Shown here: positions 26,522 through 35,272 of the stretch, piece by piece
Numbering within the stretch: position 1 is the stretch's first letter
How the letters are laid out: each line of letters opens with the position of its first letter
NCBI GenBank assembly: GCA_030432295.1
Contig: JAUIHI010000010.1
Location: 1 to 64,000 of the forward strand
From: Anaerolineae bacterium
Lineage (GTDB): Bacteria; Chloroflexota; Anaerolineae; Caldilineales; Caldilineaceae
DNA length: 64,000 nucleotides
Direction of reading: 5' to 3'
Notes under the pieces: model-generated
Seen by the model: only the letters and a program-made list of their open reading frames with translations
What the model was told of the DNA's origin: nothing
The model's database searches: none
Program-made: the position numbers and the translations under genes

Positions 26522-27355
26522 TCAGCTTTTGATCCCACTCAGCGTAATGCCTTCGATGAAGTAGCGCTGGGCCATAAAGAAGACCACCACCACCGGCAGA
26601 ACTGTGACGAGCGATGCGGCCATCAGCAAAGCCCAGTTGGTGGTGTATGTGGAGCGAAAGAACTGCAAGCCGAGGGTGACGGTATACAGATCGGGTTTTT
26701 GCAGATAGATTAGGGGAGCCAGGAAGTCGTTCCACGAAGCCTGAAAGGTGAAGATTGCTACCGTCGCCATGGCTGGCAACGCCAGGGGCAGCATAATCTG
26801 CCACAGGATTTGCAGCAGATTCGCACCATCCATGCGGGCGGCGTCTTCGAAGTCCCGGGGGATGCCGAGAAAGAACTGGCGCAGCAAAAAGATATAGAAT
26901 GGGCTACCCAAAAAGGCTGGCACAGTGAGGGGCAGAAAGGTGTTGATCCAGCCCAGTCGTTGAAAGAGCACGTACAGAGGTACCATCGTCACAGGGTAGG
27001 GCAGCATCATTGTCGCCAGCATCACAACGAAGAGCACATCCCGCCCACGCGCCCGCAGCCGGGCAAAGGCATAGGCGATGAGTGTGCAGGAGAGCAGATG
27101 CCCGATGATCGTAAGTGTGCTGATTACCGCTGTGTTGAGAATATATGTGTGGAAGGGCAGAACCGTCAACGCCTCGCGATAGTTTTCCCAGCGGGGCGGG
27201 TTGGGAATCCAGCGGGGCGGAATCTCGAATATCTGATAGTTGGATTTCAGTGAGGATGAGATCATCCACAGCAGCGGGATCAGAAATAGCAGCGCGACCG
27301 CCCAAAGTAGCGCTGTCAACGCAATCCGGTGCAGTGGAGAGCGACTGCCGATCAT
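26522..27355 (-). CDS. carbohydrate ABC transporter permease (MalG/LacG type)
   Basis: 277 residues with six predicted transmembrane helices and the EAA loop typical of the MalG group: RDFEDAARMDGANLLQILWQ followed by IMLPLALPAMATVAIF. The C-terminal GITLSGIKS matches the family's YGLTAGAVKG-like end. The start ATG shares one base with the stop of the preceding permease (TGATG), so the pair is translationally coupled. It forms the inner-membrane channel with the neighbouring MalF-type subunit. No ATPase gene is present, implying a shared MsmX-like ATPase encoded elsewhere. Confidence 0.92.
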   Translation of the reverse strand: MIGSRSPLHRIALTALLWAVALLFLIPLLWMISSSLKSNYQIFEIPPRWIPNPPRWENYREALTVLPFHTYILNTAVISTLTIIGHLLSCTLIAYAFARLRARGRDVLFVVMLATMMLPYPVTMVPLYVLFQRLGWINTFLPLTVPAFLGSPFYIFLLRQFFLGIPRDFEDAARMDGANLLQILWQIMLPLALPAMATVAIFTFQASWNDFLAPLIYLQKPDLYTVTLGLQFFRSTYTTNWALLMAASLVTVLPVVVVFFMAQRYFIEGITLSGIKS

Positions 27356-28266
27356 CAGCGAGCCTCGCCTTCGTAGTAGACCCACCAACGCCCACTGCGC
27401 ACCACCAGCAGCGTCAGTGCCAGGATGACCACAAAAAGTACCCAGGCTAACGCCGACGCATAGCCCATTGTAAACATCTGGAAGGCCCGGCGGTAGAGAT
27501 AGAGCACGAAGAAGAGTGTGGAATCGAGTGGACCGCCATTAGTGGCGACAAAGGCACTGGTGAAGGTCTGGAAGGTGGCAATGATGCTCAGTACCAGATT
27601 GAAGAAGATGGCCGGGGTGATCATCGGCAGGGTGATGTTCCAGAAAGCGGGAAGCGTACCGGCCCCGTCGATTGCGGCCGCTTCGTAGAGTTCCGGCGGC
27701 ACCTGTTTCAGCCCGGCAAGAAAGATGAGCGCCGTGCGTCCCAGCCCCCAGAGACTCATTATCCACAGCGCGGTGAGAGCCGTCTGCGGGTTGGTCAACC
27801 AGCGCGGCCCGTCGATGCCAACTCTCGCCAGGGTACTATTGATCAGTCCTGCCTCTGGGTGGAAAAGCCACATCCAAACGACGACAAAGGCCACGCCCGA
27901 CAAGACCGAAGGCAGATAATAGATTGTGCGCAGGCCGCGGATGCCAAAGACGCCCCGTTGATTCATCAGCAGGGCCAGCAGCAGACCGCCAATCAACTCG
28001 CTGGGGACATACATCAGTGTGTATCGAACGGTGACGCTGAGCGAAGTCCAGAAAAGCTCGTCCTCGAACATGCGCGTGTAGTTGCGCATACCGACGAAAC
28101 GCGGCGGCGACAGTAGGTCCCAGCGGGTCAGACTGAACCAAAAAGAGGCTAGAATCGGTCCCAGAATGAATACAAGAAAGCCCAGCAGCCAGGGGGAGAT
28201 GCAGAGGTAGAAGTTGACTTCCTCGCGGCGCTCCAGATTCATAGGCCGGGGTCGGATGGATGACAT
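27355..28266 (-). CDS. carbohydrate ABC transporter permease (MalF/UgpA type)
   Basis: 303 residues with six membrane helices and the MalF-type EAA loop PPELYEAAAIDGAGTLPAFW followed by NITLPMITPAIFFNLVL. The N-terminus is cytoplasmic and basic (LERREEVNFYLCISPWLLGF). Start choice is uncertain: ATG at 28266 or 28242, neither with a good ribosome site; the longer is given. It follows the binding-protein gene after a large stem-loop. Confidence 0.9.
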   Translation of the reverse strand: MSSIRPRPMNLERREEVNFYLCISPWLLGFLVFILGPILASFWFSLTRWDLLSPPRFVGMRNYTRMFEDELFWTSLSVTVRYTLMYVPSELIGGLLLALLMNQRGVFGIRGLRTIYYLPSVLSGVAFVVVWMWLFHPEAGLINSTLARVGIDGPRWLTNPQTALTALWIMSLWGLGRTALIFLAGLKQVPPELYEAAAIDGAGTLPAFWNITLPMITPAIFFNLVLSIIATFQTFTSAFVATNGGPLDSTLFFVLYLYRRAFQMFTMGYASALAWVLFVVILALTLLVVRSGRWWVYYEGEAR

Positions 28267-28320
28267 AGGATTTGCGCTGGTCCAGAGAGGGAACGGGCGA
28301 AATGAGAGGCTGACGGCCGA

Positions 28321-28380
28321 GGGGTGCACGGCAGCGAGAAGAGTCGAGCGTCGACCGCTTCTCTCGCTGCCTTGCACCCC
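28321..28380 (-). promoter_or_regulatory. intercistronic stem-loop between binding protein and permeases
   Basis: ggggtgcacggcagcgagaa (28321-28340) pairs with ttctctcgctgccttgcacc and adjoining bases (28361-28380) with about one mismatch. It lacks a U run on the minus strand. Placed after the binding-protein gene, it probably protects that mRNA or partly attenuates the permease genes, a common way to obtain excess binding protein. A comparable stem is found in the second transporter at 35218-35258. Confidence 0.7.
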
Positions 28381-28400
28381 GGAAGAACGTAGCTGTCGCT

Positions 28401-29735
28401 CTATTCGTTCATATCGTCCAATGCCTTCTGTGCGTCGGCGGCAGCCGTCGACAGCAACGCGGCCACATCTGCGTCCGGTTGCAGGATGACTGTCTCCAGC
28501 ACTCGGTGGAGGGCGGGGTCAGCCGTCTGCCCCCAGAAAGGCGTGGAAACATAGGCACGCGGCGCCAGATGATAGAGTTCACCGATCCACACGCCTTCGA
28601 TCGGGTCAGTGGTCAGCCCGGCCTCATCGGCAACCGAGGCCACCGCGGGCAGCGCCCAATCCTTCCAAACTTCTGCGCCCTGGGCACCCACGTAATAGCT
28701 CAGGAAGCGCCAGGCTGCTTCTGGGTGCGTACTCAGCGACGAAATGCCGAAGCCGCCCCAGAAGAGCACATTGGCGCGTACTTTGCCCGCAGGCATACTG
28801 GCTATGCCCAGATCGATGGCCGGATTCTGCTTCATACCTGCCTGGGGCCAGCGGCCAAAGATGCGCATGGCAGCCACGCCGTTGTCGAACTCACTGTTGC
28901 CACCGCCAAAGGCATTCATATCCGCCGGGGGCGGGGCGACTTTGTGTTTGTTGTAGAGATCGGCGTAGAACTGTACCGCCTCCTGCACTTCGGGCGAATC
29001 CATTGCGCCGAGGAAGGTGCTGCCATCTTCGCTGATCAGTCGCCCCCCCGCGGCTGCCACCCAATACTCAAAGCCGGTGGTCCAGGCACCAGGCAATTGC
29101 ACACCCCATTGGGTCGTCTTGCCATCGGCATCGCTGATGGTAAGGGCCTGGGCCGCGCTCAGGAAATCGTCCCAGGTCCAGTCCTCCTGGGGATAGGCCA
29201 CACCGGCGGCATCGAACAATGTCTTGTTGTAGTAGACGGCCAGGGGCGAATAGTCCTTGGGCAGCAGATATTGTCCGCCGTTCCACTGCCCCGGTTCAAG
29301 CATCCCCGGCAGATAGATACCCGTATCCAGTGGATACTCCGCACTTGTGATCCATTGATCCAGGGCGACAAATGCCCCCTTGTCAACGAACAGGGGAACA
29401 GCGTCATCGCCGATTTGCAGCAGGTCTGGCGGGTCGCCCGCGGCAATCTGTGTGAGGATGCGGGCATAGTAATCCCCGCTGCCTACCGGCTCCAACTGCA
29501 CCTGAATGTCAGGATTCTCTGCCTCGAACATCTCGATAATCTTCAGGTGAGGAGTCAGTCCTTCGCCGCTGTCTCCCGTGCCCACCCGTAGCACGATTTT
29601 TGCACCTTCCGGCAGGGGGGCTGGGGTAGCCGTGACTACAAGCGGCTGGGTCACAGTGACAGGCGGCGCAGCGCAACCGACCGCGACCGCAGCCAACAAT
29701 AGGAGCGCGATCCACAATCTAAAGTGCTTTGACAT
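28401..29735 (-). CDS. sugar ABC transporter substrate-binding lipoprotein
   Basis: 444 residues. Signal peptide with lipobox (LLLLAAVAVGCAAPP, Cys near residue 21), then the class I extracellular solute-binding fold: VLRVGTGDSGEGLTPHLKII, a DLLQIGDDAVPLFV ligand-cleft segment, the hinge region YYNKTLFDAAGVAYP with the adjacent WTWDDFLSAAQAL, and a helical C-terminal lobe. It delivers sugar or oligosaccharide to the two permeases downstream. AAAGGAG precedes the ATG at 29735. The specific sugar cannot be deduced. Confidence 0.92.
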   Translation of the reverse strand: MSKHFRLWIALLLLAAVAVGCAAPPVTVTQPLVVTATPAPLPEGAKIVLRVGTGDSGEGLTPHLKIIEMFEAENPDIQVQLEPVGSGDYYARILTQIAAGDPPDLLQIGDDAVPLFVDKGAFVALDQWITSAEYPLDTGIYLPGMLEPGQWNGGQYLLPKDYSPLAVYYNKTLFDAAGVAYPQEDWTWDDFLSAAQALTISDADGKTTQWGVQLPGAWTTGFEYWVAAAGGRLISEDGSTFLGAMDSPEVQEAVQFYADLYNKHKVAPPPADMNAFGGGNSEFDNGVAAMRIFGRWPQAGMKQNPAIDLGIASMPAGKVRANVLFWGGFGISSLSTHPEAAWRFLSYYVGAQGAEVWKDWALPAVASVADEAGLTTDPIEGVWIGELYHLAPRAYVSTPFWGQTADPALHRVLETVILQPDADVAALLSTAAADAQKALDDMNE

Positions 29736-29955
29736 CTCAAAACTCCTTTCAAAAACGAGCAGAACTGAATGGATGGGTAGGGGCGATTTTGTCGGGACCT
29801 GGGCACTGTACTCAGGCAGCACAACGGAGAGGCGTGACACGCGCACCATCCCACATGCTACTGGGCAAGAGAGCGCGCTGTCCAGGGAACCTTTGCGGTG
29901 GTCGTTCCACCGCGCAGCTAGTTAGCAGTATACACAGAAACAGGTCTACTTGCAC

Positions 29956-30034
29956 ATCAGAGTTTCTGGTCAATAAGTGCACTGACCAACGGTCTGTGGC
30001 CCCGATCCGTTGGCAACAGGTCAATGGCCACCAG
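29956..30034 (+). repeat. 79-bp direct repeat, copy 2
   Basis: atcagagtttctggtcaata ... ttggcaacaggtcaatggcc, the partner of 26083-26161. It lies in the 470-base gap between the binding-protein gene and the TPP enzyme, where I see no gene. The same gap has a small hairpin (gcggtgg/ccaccgc near 29899) and an inverted repeat cagttttgc/gcaaaactg (30127-30135 and 30144-30152). Confidence 0.85.
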
Positions 30035-30205
30035 TCAACGACCGATTGGTTTGCCGCTTCCACCTGCTCAACCGATGCTGCTCGCCGACGGTTCTGGAAA
30101 TATTCCTTACCGTTTCATTGCATTGACAGTTTTGCCGCTACGTGCAAAACTGATAGGCCATACGATTAATCCCACCGGATGTTCAATCTTCGAAAGGGGA
30201 CCGCT

Positions 30206-31855
30206 GTGAATGGTTATGAAGTGATGGCTCAGGCATTAAAAGCAGAAGGGGTTGAGTTTGTTGTTGCCTTCCCCGCTCAACGGCTGATCGACGTGGCGGC
30301 CCAGGCTGGAATCCGGCCTATTATCTGCCGCCAGGAACGGGCCGGTGTGAATATGGCCGACGGTTTTAGCCGTGTGAGCAATGGGCGCAAGATCGGTGTC
30401 TTTACGATGCAGCAGGGGCCTGGCGCGGAAAATGCGTTTGGCGGCGTGGCCCAGGCCTATGCGGACTCGGTGCCGATCCTTGTGCTGCCCAGTGGCGAAC
30501 CCCACGCCCGCCGCGGGGTCCAGCCCACCTTTGACGCAGTGCCCAACTATCAGGGGATCACAAAGTGGGGCGCGGTCATCCACCGCCCCGACGACATTAC
30601 CTCGATGGTGCGCCGGGCCTATGCCCAGCTCAAACACGGCCGTCTGGGGCCGGTGATGCTGGAGATGCCCACGGATGTGATGGGCGCAGACGTGCCCGAC
30701 GGGATGACCCAGCATACCCCCGTGCCGCGCTTCAGTTCGGCAGCCTCCGCCGAAGATGTGCGGGATCTCGTCACGGCCCTCCTCAAGGCCAAAGACCCAA
30801 TCATCTGTGCGGGTGCCGGCATCTTCTATGCCGAGGCTTTCGACGAGTTGATCGAGTTTGCCGAGTTGACGAAGATTCCGGTGATGACCTCTCACGCAGG
30901 CAAGAGCAGCTTCCCCGAAACCCATCCCTTGGCCCTGGGGGTGGGAGGCATCTCGCGCACGCTGATGGTCCACCGTTTCCTGCATTCCACTGATTTTGTC
31001 CTGGGCATCGGCACCAGCTTCACCCGCAATACCTTTACCGCGGCTATGCCCGGCAATGTGCTGCTGGCCCAGGTGACAAACTGTGCCGAGGACATCAACA
31101 AAGATTATGACGTGGCCTACGGCGCGATTGGCGATGCCAAACTGGTGTTGCGCCAGCTCATCGAAGAGGTCAAACGGCAGGTCGGGGCCGAAGGGCGTGG
31201 CGATGTCAGCGGTGTGGTTGATCGCATCTCGCAACAGCGGGAAGAGTGGATGGGCCAATGGGAACCCCACTTCACTTCCAACGAAGTGCCCATCAGCCCC
31301 TACCGGGTTCTGCGCGAGTTGCAGCTTGCCGTCGATGTGGACAATACAATCATCACCCACGATTCCGGCTACCCCCGTGAACAGTTCTTGCCCTTCTGGC
31401 AGCCGACCAAACCCCACGGCTATTTGGGCTGGGGCAAGTCGACCCAACTGGGCTACGGCCTGGGGCTGGCCTTGGGTGCCAAACTCGCCGCGCCGGAGCG
31501 GCAGGTGATCAATGTGATGGGCGATGCCGCCTTCGGTATGGCCGGTCTCGATCTGGAAACCGCCAGCCGTGCCGGGATCGCCATCCTGACGATCGTACTC
31601 AACAACGGTGTGATGACCCACTACCACGACCACATGCCCTTTGCCACAGAGAAATGGAAGCTGAACCAACTGGGCGGCAACTACGCAGCCGTGGCCGAGG
31701 GGCTGGGGGTCTTTGCCCAGCGGGTGAATGCGCCGGGTCAACTGGCGGGGGCCATCCGCAAGGCGATTGCGATGAATCAGGACGGCAAGCCTGCGCTGAT
31801 CGAAGTGATGACCAAAGAGGAAGAGACTGTCTCTCGCTTTACACAGGGCTATTGA
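30206..31855 (+). CDS. thiamine-pyrophosphate-dependent enzyme (acetolactate synthase-like)
   Basis: 549 residues with the three-domain ThDP fold. The N-terminal PYR domain has FVVAFPAQRLIDVAAQAG and the catalytic-Glu region CRQERAGVNMADGFSRV. The middle domain follows (AGAGIFYAEAFDEL). The C-terminal PP domain has the GDG-type motif as MGDAAFGMAGLDLETASRAG ending ILTIVLNN. It decarboxylates or ligates a 2-oxo acid; acetolactate synthase, glyoxylate carboligase and oxalyl-CoA-type enzymes share this fold. I chose the GTG at 30206 because AAAGGGGA sits just upstream; an ATG at 30179 adds nine residues. A hydroxyacid dehydrogenase follows, suggesting a shared pathway. Confidence 0.87.
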   Translation: MNGYEVMAQALKAEGVEFVVAFPAQRLIDVAAQAGIRPIICRQERAGVNMADGFSRVSNGRKIGVFTMQQGPGAENAFGGVAQAYADSVPILVLPSGEPHARRGVQPTFDAVPNYQGITKWGAVIHRPDDITSMVRRAYAQLKHGRLGPVMLEMPTDVMGADVPDGMTQHTPVPRFSSAASAEDVRDLVTALLKAKDPIICAGAGIFYAEAFDELIEFAELTKIPVMTSHAGKSSFPETHPLALGVGGISRTLMVHRFLHSTDFVLGIGTSFTRNTFTAAMPGNVLLAQVTNCAEDINKDYDVAYGAIGDAKLVLRQLIEEVKRQVGAEGRGDVSGVVDRISQQREEWMGQWEPHFTSNEVPISPYRVLRELQLAVDVDNTIITHDSGYPREQFLPFWQPTKPHGYLGWGKSTQLGYGLGLALGAKLAAPERQVINVMGDAAFGMAGLDLETASRAGIAILTIVLNNGVMTHYHDHMPFATEKWKLNQLGGNYAAVAEGLGVFAQRVNAPGQLAGAIRKAIAMNQDGKPALIEVMTKEEETVSRFTQGY

Positions 31856-31871
31856 GGCAGTTCAAGGCTTT

Positions 31872-32108
31872 TATCTATCCACAGATGGACACAGATTTTT
31901 CCTGACTGTCTGTGAAAATCTGTAGTAGTCAAGAAGATGGTGGAAGTTTCAACGCAAAGACGCAAAGGAGCAGAGACGCAAAGAAATCGCTTTTCTCTCT
32001 GTGCCTTTGCCTCTTTGCCTCTTTGCATCTTTGCGTTAAGAAATAGCCATTCCACCATCCCGTTGACCAGTACACAATCTGTGAAAATCCATGAAATCTG
32101 TGGATAGT
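31872..32108. repeat. nested inverted repeats (cgcaaag words)
   Basis: Three nested levels are visible. The outermost pairs ccacaga with tctgtgg, the next gatggtgg with ccaccatc, and the innermost aacgcaaagacgcaaagg with cctttgcctctttgcctctt and tttgcgtt. The whole 295-base gap between the TPP enzyme and the dehydrogenase is this element. Confidence 0.75.
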
Positions 32109-32150
32109 CGTTTTATCTGACGTATTTAACCAACCACACGAGACAAACCG

Positions 32151-33119
32151 ATGAGCAAACCAAAAGTCTACATTATTATCAACATCGAAGATGACCTGGA
32201 AGCGCAGATTCGTGCAGCCTGTGACGCAGAATATATCGACTACGCAATGCCCCGGGATGAATTCCTGGCGGCCATCCACGACGCCGAGGGTATTCTGCTG
32301 TCCCCCCGGGTGCGGGCTGACAAAGCGTTTTTTGACGCCGCGCCCAAGTTGAAGGTGATCTCCACCTCCAGTGTGGGCTACGATCCCTTTGATATTCCCG
32401 AAGCGACCAAGCACGGCGTCGTGGTCTGCCATACACCCGGTGTGCTGACGGAGGCGGTGGCGAACCTGACGATGGCCCTCATCTTCAGTGTGACCCTGCG
32501 CCTCTTCGACAACGAAGCCTTTGTGCGCAGCGGCGGATGGGCGCGCCGAGAGAAGGCGCCCCCGCTGGGCCATGACATTCAGGGCAAAACCCTAGGCGTC
32601 ATCGGCTACGGGCGCATCGGCCAGGAGGTGACCCGGCGGATGCAAGCTCTGGGCATGAAGACCCTTTGGTACGACATCTTTGACACGCCCCATCCAGCCG
32701 CGCCCAAGAGCGAACGCCGTTCGTTGGACGATCTGCTGGCCGAGTCGGATTTTGTCACGCTGCACACCAATTTGGATGCGAACTCGCGCCATCTGATCGG
32801 TGGGGCTGAACTGGCAAAAATGAAGTCCAGCGCCTATCTGATCAACACAGCCCGGGGAGGGCTGGTGGATCAGGCTGCTCTCACCAAAGCATTGCAGGAT
32901 GGGGTCATTGCTGGTGCGGGTCTGGACGTGTTGGAAGCCGAGCCGCCTGCCCCGGACGATCCCATCTACACCCTGCCCAACGTCGTCTGCTTTCCCCACA
33001 TCGGCACGGCAACGGAGGAGACGCGTCGCTTAATGCGTGAGTTGGCGGTGGAGAATCTGCTGGCTGCATTGGCCGGGAAGATGCCACCTGCGCCCGTCAA
33101 CCCCGAAGCACTGAGATAA
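32151..33119 (+). CDS. D-2-hydroxyacid dehydrogenase (glyoxylate/hydroxypyruvate reductase-like)
   Basis: 322 residues. The nucleotide-binding motif is LGVIGYGRIGQEVTRRMQ (about residues 148-165), and the catalytic triad is visible as Arg in INTARGGLVD, Glu in VLEAEPP and His in CFPHIGTA. This is the D-isomer-specific 2-hydroxyacid dehydrogenase family, reducing 2-oxo acids such as glyoxylate with NAD(P)H. Lying next to a ThDP-dependent carboligase/decarboxylase, it may reduce that enzyme's product or supply its substrate. Confidence 0.92.
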   Translation: MSKPKVYIIINIEDDLEAQIRAACDAEYIDYAMPRDEFLAAIHDAEGILLSPRVRADKAFFDAAPKLKVISTSSVGYDPFDIPEATKHGVVVCHTPGVLTEAVANLTMALIFSVTLRLFDNEAFVRSGGWARREKAPPLGHDIQGKTLGVIGYGRIGQEVTRRMQALGMKTLWYDIFDTPHPAAPKSERRSLDDLLAESDFVTLHTNLDANSRHLIGGAELAKMKSSAYLINTARGGLVDQAALTKALQDGVIAGAGLDVLEAEPPAPDDPIYTLPNVVCFPHIGTATEETRRLMRELAVENLLAALAGKMPPAPVNPEALR

Positions 33120-33137
33120 CCGACAGACAGAAAATCT

Positions 33138-33188
33138 ATGCAACAAAAAAGGTGGGATCGCACAGCGATCCCACCTTTTTTGTTGCAT
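33138..33188. terminator. perfect 23-bp palindromic terminator
   Basis: atgcaacaaaaaaggtggga and the next bases (33138-33160) pair exactly with 33166-33188 around a 5-base loop, with A6 and T6 runs on either side of the GC core. It works in both directions between convergent genes. Confidence 0.9.
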
Positions 33189-33199
33189 ACACGACTCTA

Positions 33200-33293
33200 C
33201 TGCAAAAACCGAGTTTTTCGTGAACGCATCCGGAATGTCCAGGAGTGATTCGGTCTCAAAAACTCGGTTTTTCGCCTTTTTGCAGTGGAGCCA
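33200..33293. repeat. ctgcaaaaa...tttttgcag bounded element, copy 1
   Basis: The termini ctgcaaaaa (33200-33208) and tttttgcag (33277-33285) are perfect inverted copies, followed by tggagcca. Inside is another hairpin, aaaaccgagttttt with aaaaactcggtttt. The 19 bases cctttttgcagtggagcca (33275-33293) recur exactly at 45811-45829. Confidence 0.7.
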
Positions 33294-33329
33294 TACGCGT
33301 CTGTCTGACAGCCTCATCCTTCTGCCGTT

Positions 33330-34175
33330 CTACCCCTTCACCGCTCCAGCGGAGAGGCCGCCGACTACGTGGCGCTGGGCCAGAATGTAGAGGGTCACCA
33401 CCGGTGCCATGGCAATGATAGAACCGGCCATCATTGGCCCCACCCGATAGATGTCGGAAACCTGGAAGTTGGCCAGACCCACAGAGATCATTTTGTGTTT
33501 GTCATCCTGGGCCAGGACAAGGGCAAAGATGTATTCGTTCCAGACATTGTTGAAGATGAAGATCGAGGCGGTGACAATCGCCGGAATCGAGAGGGGAATC
33601 ACAATATGCCATAGCGACTGCATCCGGGTGCAGCCGTCGATCAGCGACGCCTCTTCGATTTCGTGGGAGAGGGTGCGCAGATAGCCCATCATCAGCCAGG
33701 TGCAGAAGGGCACACTGAAACTCATATTGGCAATGATCAGACCGGGGAAAGTGTCCTTCAGCCCAGCCTTGACGATAATCAGATACATAGGGATCAGCAT
33801 CAGCGAGCCAGGAATCAGGTAGACAAAAAGCACGCCCCGGGCCATAACTGCTCGCCCTGGAAAGCGCAGCCGGGTCAATGCATAGGAAGCCAGCACCGAG
33901 ACGACGACGACGATGGAGGTGGTAGAAATGGCAACGATCAGCGTATTGACTAAGTACTGGGGAATGCGGTAGTTGACAACTACATCCCGGTAATTTGTCG
34001 AAGTAAACTCCCGGGGAAACCAGCTAAATTGGGAGTAGATTTCACTCTCAAACTTGAAGGAGGTAGTCACCATAAAGTAGAGCGGAAACAGAATGAGCAT
34101 GAACAGAATAAAGATTACAATCGCGGAAATGACGCGGAATACGGACTCGGGAATGCGGTCAATAAACTGAGTCAT
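33330..34175 (-). CDS. carbohydrate ABC transporter permease (MalG type), second system
   Basis: 281 residues, six membrane helices, EAA loop SHEIEEASLIDGCTRMQSLW followed by HIVIPLSIPAIVTASIF, and the characteristic C-terminal end GGLSAGAVKG. Its ATG overlaps the stop of the preceding permease by four bases. It is the last gene of the second sugar transporter and is followed by a palindromic terminator region. Confidence 0.93.
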   Translation of the reverse strand: MTQFIDRIPESVFRVISAIVIFILFMLILFPLYFMVTTSFKFESEIYSQFSWFPREFTSTNYRDVVVNYRIPQYLVNTLIVAISTTSIVVVVSVLASYALTRLRFPGRAVMARGVLFVYLIPGSLMLIPMYLIIVKAGLKDTFPGLIIANMSFSVPFCTWLMMGYLRTLSHEIEEASLIDGCTRMQSLWHIVIPLSIPAIVTASIFIFNNVWNEYIFALVLAQDDKHKMISVGLANFQVSDIYRVGPMMAGSIIAMAPVVTLYILAQRHVVGGLSAGAVKG

Positions 34176-35119
34176 GCGGTGGCCTCCCTGTCCATATAGC
34201 CTGCAACCACCAAGACCAGCAGCCCAATCACAGGCAACATCAGGATGGGCAAGGCCGCGCCTTCACCCAGGCGGAAGTTCTGCATCGCCAGGTGGTAGGT
34301 GAGCAACGGAAAGACTTCCGTAGCGTTGCTGGGGCCACCCCCTGTCAACAGCATGGGAATCTCCAGCGTATTCATTGTCCAGATGGTAGAGAGCAGAATC
34401 ACCACCCCCATCACCTGGCGCAGACCCGGCAGGGTCACATAGCGGAAGCGCGCCAACCTGCCTGCCCCATCCACTTTGGCCGCGTCGTACAGCTCGGATG
34501 AGATTGTCTGCATTCCGGCCAGGAATGTCAGGGCATAGAAGGGATACCCCTTCCAGACCATCACAAAGATAAGCAGGGAAACGGCCGATCCACTTTTGGC
34601 CAGGAACGGATAGTTTTCGGTGATGAGGCCAAAACTCATCAAAATTTGATTGAGCAGGCCCGTCTGTCCGTCGAATATCCAACGCCAGACCAGCACAATG
34701 ATATAGGTGGGCAGAATCCAGGGCAGCATAAAGACGCCGCGCAGGATGTCCCGTCCACGAAAATTCATATTGAGTGATGTGGCCAGGATGAGTCCGACGA
34801 GGGTTTTGATGGCGACCGCAGCAATGGTGATCAGTACCGTGCGTACCACCATATCGGTGAAGCCCGGCCACCCCAGAATATACTCGTAGTTGGCCAGCCC
34901 AACCCAGCGGCCCGGACCTCGGCCTACCATCCGGTCGGTAAAGCTGATGCGGATGGCTTCCACAAATGGATAGCCAACCATCCCCAGCACAACCAGCAGC
35001 GCGGGCGAAACCAACAGCCAGCCCAGGCGGACATCGCCGGCAAATAGGGATTTGTTTTTCTTTTGTTTCGGCGGAGACCCAACCGACACGCCAGGTTGGG
35101 TTAGTGTGTCTTGGCTCAT
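34172..35119 (-). CDS. carbohydrate ABC transporter permease (MalF type), second system
   Basis: 315 residues, six membrane helices. The EAA-type loop is SSELYDAAKVDGAGRLARFR followed by YVTLPGLRQVMGVVILL. The N-terminal 35 residues are cytoplasmic and Lys-rich (PPKQKKNKSLFAGDVRLGWL). The start ATG at 35119 is preferred to 35164. Again no ATPase gene is adjacent. Confidence 0.92.
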   Translation of the reverse strand: MSQDTLTQPGVSVGSPPKQKKNKSLFAGDVRLGWLLVSPALLVVLGMVGYPFVEAIRISFTDRMVGRGPGRWVGLANYEYILGWPGFTDMVVRTVLITIAAVAIKTLVGLILATSLNMNFRGRDILRGVFMLPWILPTYIIVLVWRWIFDGQTGLLNQILMSFGLITENYPFLAKSGSAVSLLIFVMVWKGYPFYALTFLAGMQTISSELYDAAKVDGAGRLARFRYVTLPGLRQVMGVVILLSTIWTMNTLEIPMLLTGGGPSNATEVFPLLTYHLAMQNFRLGEGAALPILMLPVIGLLVLVVAGYMDREATA

Positions 35120-35217
35120 GCAGAAAACTCCCGGGGCTATGACAAGATGCGGGGAGCAGGGCACGGTGGCCCGGCCTTCTCTGGTTTGCCTGATGTACCT
35201 TCCACCAGGCCATAAGC

Positions 35218-35258
35218 CGATAGAAGTCGGACTATTATGCCAAGTCCGACTTCTATCG
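35218..35258 (-). promoter_or_regulatory. intercistronic stem-loop, second transporter
   Basis: cgatagaagtcggact (35218-35233) pairs perfectly with agtccgacttctatcg (35243-35258) over 16 bp with a 9-base loop. It sits between the binding-protein stop and the permease genes, with no U run on the transcribed strand, the same arrangement as at 28321-28380 but with unrelated sequence. Confidence 0.75.
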
Positions 35259-35272
35259 ACTCAACATTTTTT

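Noticed and set aside
26083-30034. Transposon or prophage attachment interpretation of the 79-bp direct repeats
   Set aside because: No transposase, integrase or tRNA target is present, so only a direct repeat is claimed.
30236-31741. Long minus-strand open frame over the TPP enzyme
   Set aside because: Shadow of a complete ThDP-enzyme reading frame with intact motifs.
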